This document shows, in pieces, positions 6,401 to 12,596 of a stretch of 14,498 bases of DNA. This DNA comes from Cytophagales bacterium (GTDB lineage Bacteria; Bacteroidota; Bacteroidia; Cytophagales; Cyclobacteriaceae), in contig DNZD01000254.1 of assembly GCA_003504855.1 (NCBI GenBank), forward strand, positions 1-14,498, read 5' to 3'. A program made the position numbers and the translations under genes. The notes beneath the pieces were generated by a model that saw nothing but the letters and a program-made list of their open reading frames with translations, was not told the DNA's origin and did not search any database. Within the stretch, counting starts at the first letter, position 1. Each line of letters begins with the position of its first letter.

Positions 6401-7769
6401 ATGCCGTCATGGCTTTGAGGATGTCGTGTTGGGTAATGATATGCACCAGGTGAGTATCGTCACGCACCAGGAGGGCCTTGTTGTTTTTATTGAGCATAGA
6501 GGATAATACATCCAGCGTAGTGTCAACCGAAACAAACTGCATGGGCTTGTCCATCAGCGCACCAACGGCAGCATCTTTGGCGTGAGGATCTTCGATGATT
6601 TTCTCGAGCAGGTTACTGGCTGAAATACTCCCTACAAACTCATTTCCATCTACAACGGGCACCTGATCGATTCCTTGCTGGTTCATGATGCGGATGGCCT
6701 CTCCAATGTTGGAATTTTTCTGAATGGTAAACAGGGGTGTATTGCCTACGCGTCGGCGCAGAATGTCCCGTGCCGAGCCAAATGATCGCTCCTCCAGGAA
6801 TCCATGGTCTTTCATCCAGTTGTCATTGTATACTTTGTTGAGGTAGCGGGTACCATGATCCGGTAACAGCACCACCATCACATCGCCTGCCTTCAGGTGT
6901 TCTCGGGCATACTCGAGAGCGCCATGCATCGCTGAGCCACTGCTCCAGCCAACAAAGAGACCTTCTTCACGCGAAAGCCGCCGGGCCATAATGGCACCGT
7001 CTTTATCGCTTACCTTGATGAACTGATCAATCGCACCAAAGTCGACGTTCTTGGGAAGGATATCCTCACCAAAACCTTCTGTGAGGTAAGGATAGATTTC
7101 GTTCCGATCAAAGACACCGGTTTCCTTGTACTTCTTAAAAACGGATCCATAGGTATCAATACCAATGGCTTTCATGGTTTTATTTTGCTGTTTCAGAAAA
7201 CGTGCGGTACCGCACATCGATCCACCAGTGCCGACAGTAGCTACATAATGGGTAATCTTGCCGCCGCTTTGCTTCCAGATCTCAGGTCCGGTGGTCTCGA
7301 AATGTGCAGCCGTGTTAGAGAGGTTATCGTATTGATTGGGATAATAGGAATTGGGAATATCCGCGTTCAGCTTGCGGGCAACGGAGTAATAGGAGCGGGG
7401 GTCTTCCGGCTCAACGTTGGTGGGGCAAACAATCACCTCAGCCCCAACAGCCTTCAATATGTTTATTTTTTCCTGCGACTGCTTGTCGGCCATAGTGAAA
7501 ATGCAGCGATAGCCTTTGGCGATGGCGGCCAGTGCCAACCCCATACCTGTGTTTCCGGAAGTACCTTCGATGATCGTGCCGCCCGGTTTCAAAAGACCTG
7601 CTTTTTCGGCATCCTCTACCATCTTGAGGGCCATGCGATCTTTCGTGGAGTTACCCGGATTAAAGTACTCAACCTTGACCAGGATGGTGCCGGGGAGATC
7701 TTTACCAATTTTGTTGAGACGAACCATGGGCGTATTGCCAATGGTTTCCACGATAGAATTATAGATCAT
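6399..7769 (-). CDS. Cystathionine beta-synthase-type PLP enzyme with C-terminal CBS domain pair
   Basis: A 456-residue fold-type II PLP enzyme. The start at 7769 (MIYNSIVETIGNTPMVRL) is the usual beginning of the family; an upstream in-frame start at 7790 adds seven unconserved residues. NPGNSTKDR carries the Schiff-base Lys43; GTSGNTG (69-75) binds substrate carboxylate and cofactor, and GTGGS (180-184) holds the PLP phosphate. LPDHGTRYL (302-310) closes the catalytic domain. Residues about 335-456 form two CBS domains (Bateman module). The N-terminal heme-binding extension of animal CBS is absent. The enzyme would condense serine and homocysteine (or O-acetylserine and sulfide) in the cytoplasm; sequence alone does not settle which reaction. 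O-acetylserine sulfhydrylases of the CysK type usually lack the CBS pair, which favours a CBS-type role. It is co-directional with pyrB, 64 bases downstream, but functionally unrelated. Confidence 0.9.
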   Translation of the reverse strand: MIYNSIVETIGNTPMVRLNKIGKDLPGTILVKVEYFNPGNSTKDRMALKMVEDAEKAGLLKPGGTIIEGTSGNTGMGLALAAIAKGYRCIFTMADKQSQEKINILKAVGAEVIVCPTNVEPEDPRSYYSVARKLNADIPNSYYPNQYDNLSNTAAHFETTGPEIWKQSGGKITHYVATVGTGGSMCGTARFLKQQNKTMKAIGIDTYGSVFKKYKETGVFDRNEIYPYLTEGFGEDILPKNVDFGAIDQFIKVSDKDGAIMARRLSREEGLFVGWSSGSAMHGALEYAREHLKAGDVMVVLLPDHGTRYLNKVYNDNWMKDHGFLEERSFGSARDILRRRVGNTPLFTIQKNSNIGEAIRIMNQQGIDQVPVVDGNEFVGSISASNLLEKIIEDPHAKDAAVGALMDKPMQFVSVDTTLDVLSSMLNKNNKALLVRDDTHLVHIITQHDILKAMTA

Positions 7770-7833
7770 ACAGGCTGCTTGAAGAGGCAAGGTACAAAAA
7801 AGGGCAAGTGCTCCGAACGATTGTTAGCCGAAA

Positions 7834-8757
7834 TCAGGCGGCGCCTGCCAGCAAATACATAACGGCCATGCGCACCGCCACACCGTTTTCAACCTGATCG
7901 AGTATAATGGAGTGATGTGAGTCTGCTGCGTCGCTGCTCAGCTCCACACCGCGGTTAATGGGACCCGGGTGCATCAGGACAATGGGCTTCTCCAGACTGT
8001 CCAGCAGTTTCTTGGTGATGCCGTAATACATGGCATATTCCCTTAGCGACGGAAAGTATTTAATCTGTTGTCGCTCCAGTTGGATGCGCAAGACGTTGGC
8101 GACATCGCACCAGGCGAGGGCTTTTTTTAGATCCCACTCAACTTTTACACCCAGTTGGGCAATGTGTCGCGGTAGCAGGGTGGGAGGTCCGCATACCAGT
8201 ACGTCTGCTCCAAGTTTTTGCAGGGCAAAAATATTGGACAGCGCTACCCGGGAGTGCAGAATGTCTCCGATGATGGCAATTTTCTTTCCACGCACGGATT
8301 TGAGTTTCTCCCGGATCGAGAAAGCATCCAGCAACGCCTGGGTGGGATGTTCATGCGTGCCATCGCCTGCATTGATGATGTTGGCTTTGATGTGGCGTGA
8401 CAAATAGTGTGGAGCACCCACACTCGCGTGTCGCATCACGATCATGTCCACTTTCATGGCCAGGATGTTGTTCACCGTATCCAGCAACGTTTCACCCTTT
8501 TTCACCGAGCTGGTTGACGCGGAAAAATTGATTACGTCGGCCGATAATCGCTTCTGGGCCAGTTCAAAGGAAAGCCGGGTGCGTGTCGAGTTTTCAAAAA
8601 AAACATTCGCGATGGTGACATCCCGCAGCGAAGGCACTTTCTTGATGGGACGGTTAATGACCTCTTTGAAGTTGTCGGCTGTTTCGAAAATCAATTCAAT
8701 GTCATCGCCGGTGATGTTCTTAATTCCCAGAAGGTGCGGCTGACTCAGCTTCGACAT
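7834..8757 (-). CDS. pyrB: Aspartate carbamoyltransferase catalytic chain
   Basis: A 307-residue protein, the normal length for the catalytic chain. Carbamoyl-phosphate-binding STRTR is at 57-61, followed by LSFE. Lys87 in SVKKGE matches the lysine that reaches the neighbouring active site in the trimer. HPTQALLD (137-144) and HPGPINRG (263-270) are the remaining signatures. It catalyses carbamoyl phosphate plus aspartate to carbamoyl-aspartate, the committed step of pyrimidine synthesis, in the cytoplasm. It starts 4 bases after the pyrR stop, so the two are almost certainly one transcript and probably co-regulated. No regulatory chain (pyrI) is visible beside it. Confidence 0.97.
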   Translation of the reverse strand: MSKLSQPHLLGIKNITGDDIELIFETADNFKEVINRPIKKVPSLRDVTIANVFFENSTRTRLSFELAQKRLSADVINFSASTSSVKKGETLLDTVNNILAMKVDMIVMRHASVGAPHYLSRHIKANIINAGDGTHEHPTQALLDAFSIREKLKSVRGKKIAIIGDILHSRVALSNIFALQKLGADVLVCGPPTLLPRHIAQLGVKVEWDLKKALAWCDVANVLRIQLERQQIKYFPSLREYAMYYGITKKLLDSLEKPIVLMHPGPINRGVELSSDAADSHHSIILDQVENGVAVRMAVMYLLAGAA

Positions 8758-8761
8758 AAAT

Positions 8762-9301
8762 TCAGTCTTTGTTGACTAACCAGATTTTATTGTGTTTGCG
8801 CGTTTCGTTCAACTCCACCAGCACGCGCTGACTGTCGAGTGTATTGACCTGCTGTCCTACATAGTCAGCTGAAATGGGAAGTTCGCGGGTATGCTTGCGA
8901 TCAATCAGCACGAGCAATTCTACCTTTTCCGGCCGGCCAAAAGCGATCATGGCGTCAAGGGCGGCGCGTACCGTGCGACCGGTATAGAGCACATCATCAA
9001 TCAATACAACTTTCTTATTCTCTATCAGAAAAGGCACGCGGGTTTCACTTGCCTTGGCCGGAATCTCCCGCCGGCGGAAGTCGTCGCGGTGGAAGGTGGC
9101 ATCGAGGTAGCCGAGTGGAATTTCGTGACCCACCAGGGACGCTAGTTTTTCCTGAATCCAATCGGCCAGAAAAATTCCCCGGGGTTGCATACCCAACAAA
9201 ACCGTTTGTTCAAAATTGCCGTGATTCTCGATTAATTCCTGACAAAGGCGGTCCAGGGTGACGGTAAGAATATCCGAATCGAGGATGAGTTTCTTCTGCA
9301 T
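8762..9301 (-). CDS. pyrR: PyrR: pyrimidine operon regulator / uracil phosphoribosyltransferase
   Basis: A 179-residue type I phosphoribosyltransferase. The PRPP-binding motif VVLIDDVLYTGRT is at 98-110, with GMQPRGIFLA (38-47) and DATFHRDDFRRRE (67-79) as typical PyrR segments. I prefer the ATG at 9301; an in-frame TTG at 9307 would add two residues. In Bacillus-type systems PyrR senses UMP/UTP and binds pyr leader RNA, and it also makes UMP from uracil and PRPP. Here it heads a pyrR-pyrB pair with a 4-base gap. The region upstream is too short for a Bacillus-style attenuator if the -7 element at 9315-9322 is used, so RNA-based regulation through this leader looks unlikely; salvage activity or another target is possible. 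Confidence 0.94.
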   Translation of the reverse strand: MQKKLILDSDILTVTLDRLCQELIENHGNFEQTVLLGMQPRGIFLADWIQEKLASLVGHEIPLGYLDATFHRDDFRRREIPAKASETRVPFLIENKKVVLIDDVLYTGRTVRAALDAMIAFGRPEKVELLVLIDRKHTRELPISADYVGQQVNTLDSQRVLVELNETRKHNKIWLVNKD

Positions 9302-9314
9302 TGCCAAGGCTGGA

Positions 9315-9322
9315 CAAATATA
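9315..9322 (-). promoter_or_regulatory. Bacteroidota -7 promoter element (TATATTTG) for pyrR-pyrB
   Basis: On the minus strand TATATTTG is an exact match to TAnnTTTG, with 13 bases between it and the pyrR ATG at 9301. No TTG -33 box is found at normal spacing. The position implies a leader of about 5-8 bases. Confidence 0.5.
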
Positions 9323-9372
9323 AGGGTTATTTGCCGTGGCCCGACTTGCCTTCCCATATCAAATTTGCAAGG

Positions 9373-10950
9373 CTATTTTACCTGCACTTTGTTGATGTAG
9401 TATACCCTCCGGGTAGGTTCCTCCGTATTGGTGGTGTTGCGGATGGTTTGAAATCCCCATAAATAAAAAGAATGGCCATACCAATGTCTCAGGGCCCCTT
9501 CTGCTTCATTCTCATTCCGCAGAATGTCCTGCGGGCTCATCAGCCGGATAGGTGTGGTGTGAATGGTCGGCTTTTCTCCTTCCTCACCGGCCTCCTCGCT
9601 GTGAACAATGGAGGATTCTTTCTTGTACATCATCACCACGCTGTCGCGAACTAAGGCGAAATCAGATACCTGATCGATACTGGGTTGGCGGATATCGTCA
9701 AGTTTCAGGCTTGTGTCTTTGGTAATGACCCCTTGCTCATTCAACTCAATAACCACCGTTTGAACCATCCGTACATCCGAGTGTCTGCTGTTCGAAAAAT
9801 ACGGGTCATTGTAGAAAGGACTGTAAACCCGGTTCACCGGATACGAGTACATCGAATACGGATTATTAAAAACATAAGGATTGGCGCTAGCATAGGGTGA
9901 AGAATACGGACTCCCATGGCTGGAAGAGAAGTATTGTTCAGCCATGACATAAAATCCTTTCGGGCGCTCCTCTATCCGATAGGGATTTAAAAAGGTTCTG
10001 TAGTCCGGGATCTTTCCCTGTGAACGCAGGAGTTGGGCCTTGGCTTTGATGCGCTCCTGCTTCCGGGGCTTCAGCGGATCGAGGAAATGATGGAGTGCTG
10101 CGAAATCGGTGTAATGCACCGCCTGCTCCTGGAATGGATCCACGACCGATGAGAATATACCCAACGCTTGTTTACTGCCCTGCTCTCCGTAGGTGCCCAC
10201 CACAATCATTTCGTCCTGCTCCAGGCTACTGGTAATGCCCGTTAAGATCGCATACCGGCTGTCAATTATGATCTCATCTTCTACCAGCGGATTGCCATCC
10301 GAATCAAAAGTCCTGACAATCAGTTTTCGCCCATCCCGTTTTGAACGCTCATAAAGCACCACATTGAAACTGTGGTTTTGATTGACCCTGACATCGAGCA
10401 GGCTCATATCCTTCATCAGCAACCCTGGGAGTACTTTGGGCTTGTCGCTGGACGAATCAAAGAGGAGGATGACCGGTTCATTCACGATATAACCTCCAAA
10501 GATGGCAGTATTACCCGCTACGGTAAAGTGGGTCATTCGAAAGGTCAACTCAAACCGGATGTTGTGGTGCGTGTATGCCTGATTGGCAAAGTCCACGATG
10601 AGCATTTGAAAATTATGCGTGACGTTGGACCCTTCCCGATACAAAAGGTACACATGATGGGCGGTGTGTTCAAACCCGACCAGCTCAAGCCGGTTATCGA
10701 GGTCAATCTCTTTGGTCCATTTTTCGGTCAGCAGCGTATCCAAAAACTGCAACTGCCATTTTCTTTTACCCTTATCAAACTTATTAAGTTGATGCACCAG
10801 GACCAGCCCTTCCTCGCGGAGCGGGATCAGGTGGACCCCGTTGTCGGTGAACTTAGCATCTATTTCAAAACGACCAGGCTGACTAATTTGAGCAGACGTA
10901 CAGAAACTGGCCGTCATCACCAACATGAATAAGGATAAAATCCGGCTCAA
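9373..10950 (-). CDS. Secreted protein of unknown function with Tyr/Pro/Ser/Asn-rich segment
   Basis: A 525-residue protein with no family I recognise. I use the TTG at 10950, which overlaps the stop of the EVE gene as TTGA and gives a complete signal peptide (residues 1-20, cleavage likely after CTSA before Q21). The next ATG (10926) would leave a signal peptide lacking its basic start. The mature part (about 21-330) consists of beta-strand-rich stretches suggestive of a propeller or WD-like fold (for example LVGFEHTAHHVYLLY and ILTGITSSLEQDEMIVVGTYG), though no repeat is certain. Residues 340-391 are low-complexity, with five PY dipeptides and ten Tyr. The last 130 residues contain an acidic patch (SEEAGEEGEK, 451-460) and a conserved-looking end (HSFYLWGFQTIRN). 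Likely periplasmic or outer-surface. Cys17 is not in a good lipobox. Confidence 0.75.
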   Translation of the reverse strand: MSRILSLFMLVMTASFCTSAQISQPGRFEIDAKFTDNGVHLIPLREEGLVLVHQLNKFDKGKRKWQLQFLDTLLTEKWTKEIDLDNRLELVGFEHTAHHVYLLYREGSNVTHNFQMLIVDFANQAYTHHNIRFELTFRMTHFTVAGNTAIFGGYIVNEPVILLFDSSSDKPKVLPGLLMKDMSLLDVRVNQNHSFNVVLYERSKRDGRKLIVRTFDSDGNPLVEDEIIIDSRYAILTGITSSLEQDEMIVVGTYGEQGSKQALGIFSSVVDPFQEQAVHYTDFAALHHFLDPLKPRKQERIKAKAQLLRSQGKIPDYRTFLNPYRIEERPKGFYVMAEQYFSSSHGSPYSSPYASANPYVFNNPYSMYSYPVNRVYSPFYNDPYFSNSRHSDVRMVQTVVIELNEQGVITKDTSLKLDDIRQPSIDQVSDFALVRDSVVMMYKKESSIVHSEEAGEEGEKPTIHTTPIRLMSPQDILRNENEAEGALRHWYGHSFYLWGFQTIRNTTNTEEPTRRVYYINKVQVK

Positions 10951-11348
10951 GACTTACTCAGTTCTATGATGTATTCAAATTCTTCCTGACTTACCGGTTG
11001 CACGGAAAGGCGGGCAGCCTTAACCAATACCATGGTCTTCAATTTTTTGTCCTGTTTTATCGCGGACAAGGGTACCGGTTTTTTCAGTGCCTTTACGGGA
11101 ATGAGATCTACGGCCGTCCAGGCGGCATCCTTGGGCTCGGGGTATCCGGCTTTGCTTACCTGAGCGATCCCTACCACGGCCTTCTCATCTCCCGTGTGGT
11201 AAATAAAGGCCTGATCGCCCAACTCCATCGCCTGCAGGTTTTTGCGTGCCTGAAAATTCCTCACGCCATCCCACACCGCCTTTTTATCTTTTACCAGATC
11301 TCCCCAGGAAAAAGTATCAGGCTCTGTCTTTAGCAACCAGTATTTCAT
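10947..11348 (-). CDS. EVE domain-containing protein (THYN1-like)
   Basis: A 133-residue single-domain protein of normal family length. MKYWLLKTEPDTFSWGDL at the N-terminus, VWDGVRNFQARKNL (25-38), a GD-x-x-FIYHTGDEK core (44-56) and VVGIAQVSKAGYPEP are hallmark EVE/THYN1 segments. EVE domains have a PUA-like fold and recognise modified bases in DNA or RNA; the biological role of stand-alone bacterial members is unclear. Cytoplasmic, with no signal peptide. Its TGA overlaps the TTG start of the following secreted-protein gene, implying coupled translation of two products with no obvious functional link. Confidence 0.93.
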   Translation of the reverse strand: MKYWLLKTEPDTFSWGDLVKDKKAVWDGVRNFQARKNLQAMELGDQAFIYHTGDEKAVVGIAQVSKAGYPEPKDAAWTAVDLIPVKALKKPVPLSAIKQDKKLKTMVLVKAARLSVQPVSQEEFEYIIELSKS

Positions 11349-11367
11349 AATGCATGAATTTAATCAC

Positions 11368-11375
11368 TAAAGTTA
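11368..11375 (-). promoter_or_regulatory. Possible -7 element (TAACTTTA, 7/8) for the EVE-domain gene
   Basis: On the minus strand TAACTTTA differs from TAnnTTTG only in the last base and lies 19 bases before the ATG at 11348, within the 121-base divergent gap to the glycosyltransferase gene. No -33 element is apparent. Confidence 0.3.
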
Positions 11376-11452
11376 GAAAATGTATCTCGCTCATGATAGC
11401 TACTGCAAAATCACCCACTGCGGATGATGCCCGGGCAAATCAATCGATTTAA

Positions 11453-11460
11453 TACCTTTG
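11453..11460 (+). promoter_or_regulatory. Bacteroidota -7 promoter element (TACCTTTG) before the GT9 gene
   Basis: An exact TAnnTTTG match, 9 bases from the ATG at 11470. An in-frame TTG at 11458 lies inside the box and therefore is unlikely to be the start. The predicted transcript would begin only a few bases before the ATG. Confidence 0.5.
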
Positions 11461-11469
11461 TCAAGCATC

Positions 11470-12480
11470 ATGAAAATTCTTCTTCTTCGGTTTTCATCAA
11501 TTGGTGATATCGTTTTGACAACGCCGGTGGTTCGAACGCTAAAGTCCCAGATCGACCAGGTGGAACTTCACTATGCCACCAAGGCGCAATATCAATCGCT
11601 GCTGGAAGCAAATCCGTATATCGACAAGCTTCAGCTTTTGGGTGAGTCGTGGTCTGATTTCATCCATACGCTGAAGCAGGAGCAGTATGATTACGTTATC
11701 GACCTGCACCATAACCTCCGGACATTACGCCTCAAGCGATCACTGGGTGTGCGTTCCTACAGCTTTCGGAAACTAAACTGGGAGAAATGGTTGATGGTCA
11801 ACCTGAAGATCAACAAACTTCCCAACCTTCATATTGTAGACCGCTACATGGAGACTGTGCTTCCCCTGGGGGTGAAGATGGACGCGTTGGGATTGGATTA
11901 TTTTATTCCCGAAAAGGACGAGGTACCTGTGGGATGGCTTCCCGAGCCATTCCGGGCAGCTTATGTTGTATACGCCATTGGTGCACAGCACGAGACCAAG
12001 AAACTTCCGCTCAGGCGCATGATTGAGTTGTGTGACCGAATTAACCGCCCGATTGTTCTGTTGGGAGGGAAAGAGGACCGGGAAAATGGGGAAGCCATTG
12101 CTGCTTTCTTTGACCGAAGTACCGATGGTGAAGAGGTCACCCTGAAGGAACTGAATAAACGGACCCGTATTTTCAATGCCTGCGGCAAATTCAACATAAA
12201 CCAGTCTGCCAGTCTTGTAAAAGGTGCTGATTTTGTCTTTGCACACGATACCGGCCTGATGCACATTGCCGCAGCCTTCAAAAAAGAGGTTTTTAGCCTT
12301 TGGGGCAATACCATTCCAGCCTTCGGGATGTATCCCTACCGGACCCGATTTACGGTATTGGAGAACAATCGACTGGGCTGCAGACCATGCTCCAAAATAG
12401 GCTTCAAAAAGTGCCCAAAAGGGCATTTCCGGTGTATGAATGATCAAAATCTTGATTTTTACTTACCCTATAAGGGGTAG
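11470..12480 (+). CDS. Glycosyltransferase family 9 (ADP-heptose:LPS heptosyltransferase-like)
   Basis: A 336-residue GT-B enzyme. The N-terminal MKILLLRFSSIGDIVLTTPV, with Asp13 as the expected catalytic base, and the C-terminal nucleotide-sugar-binding HDTGLMHIAAAF (259-270) are diagnostic of the heptosyltransferase family. VIDLHHNLRT (76-85) is a further family segment. The ATG at 11470 follows a -7 box directly. Family members add heptose to lipopolysaccharide inner core at the cytoplasmic face of the inner membrane; in Bacteroidota the actual donor and acceptor are often unknown. Near the C-terminus Cys304, Cys307, Cys315 and Cys322 (CRPC, then CPKGHFRCM) form a four-cysteine cluster seen in many GT9 proteins. 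No other core-polysaccharide genes are in view, so the specific step cannot be named. Confidence 0.92.
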   Translation: MKILLLRFSSIGDIVLTTPVVRTLKSQIDQVELHYATKAQYQSLLEANPYIDKLQLLGESWSDFIHTLKQEQYDYVIDLHHNLRTLRLKRSLGVRSYSFRKLNWEKWLMVNLKINKLPNLHIVDRYMETVLPLGVKMDALGLDYFIPEKDEVPVGWLPEPFRAAYVVYAIGAQHETKKLPLRRMIELCDRINRPIVLLGGKEDRENGEAIAAFFDRSTDGEEVTLKELNKRTRIFNACGKFNINQSASLVKGADFVFAHDTGLMHIAAAFKKEVFSLWGNTIPAFGMYPYRTRFTVLENNRLGCRPCSKIGFKKCPKGHFRCMNDQNLDFYLPYKG

Positions 12481-12517
12481 TTGGTTTCCTGAACACCTTT
12501 AACAGAATATAGGTTGG

Positions 12518-12558
12518 CTTTAATGGCCTTTCTGCGCCGTTCAGAAATGGTATTAAAG
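12518..12558. other. Long imperfect hairpin after the GT9 gene
   Basis: CTTTAATGGCCTTTCTG (12518-12534) and CAGAAATGGTATTAAAG (12542-12558) are imperfect inverted repeats: 14 Watson-Crick pairs, one G-T pair and two mismatches around a 7-base loop. It starts 38 bases after the GT9 stop and ends 39 bases before the next start. No T-run follows immediately, so it may be a processing or stability hairpin, a weak terminator or a binding site. Part of the right arm recurs at 12641-12661. Confidence 0.5.
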
Positions 12559-12596
12559 GCTGAATTATGTAATTTTACTTTTTGATGCAGTCACCT

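Noticed and set aside
7185..7862. Plus-strand open frame of 225 codons opposite the cystathionine beta-synthase-type gene
   Set aside because: It overlaps a well-conserved enzyme on the other strand, has no recognisable domain and would also run into pyrB.
9302..9372. Possible PyrR attenuator hairpin upstream of pyrR
   Set aside because: Only weak 5-bp complementarity (CTTGC/GCAAG) is visible and no T-run, and it would lie upstream of the predicted promoter box.
10372..10932. Plus-strand open frame of 186 codons opposite the secreted unknown protein
   Set aside because: The opposing frame has a signal peptide and a coupled start; this one has no promoter-like context or familiar motif.
11773..12447. 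Minus-strand open frame of 224 codons opposite the GT9 gene
   Set aside because: The plus strand encodes a clear heptosyltransferase-like protein over its whole length.
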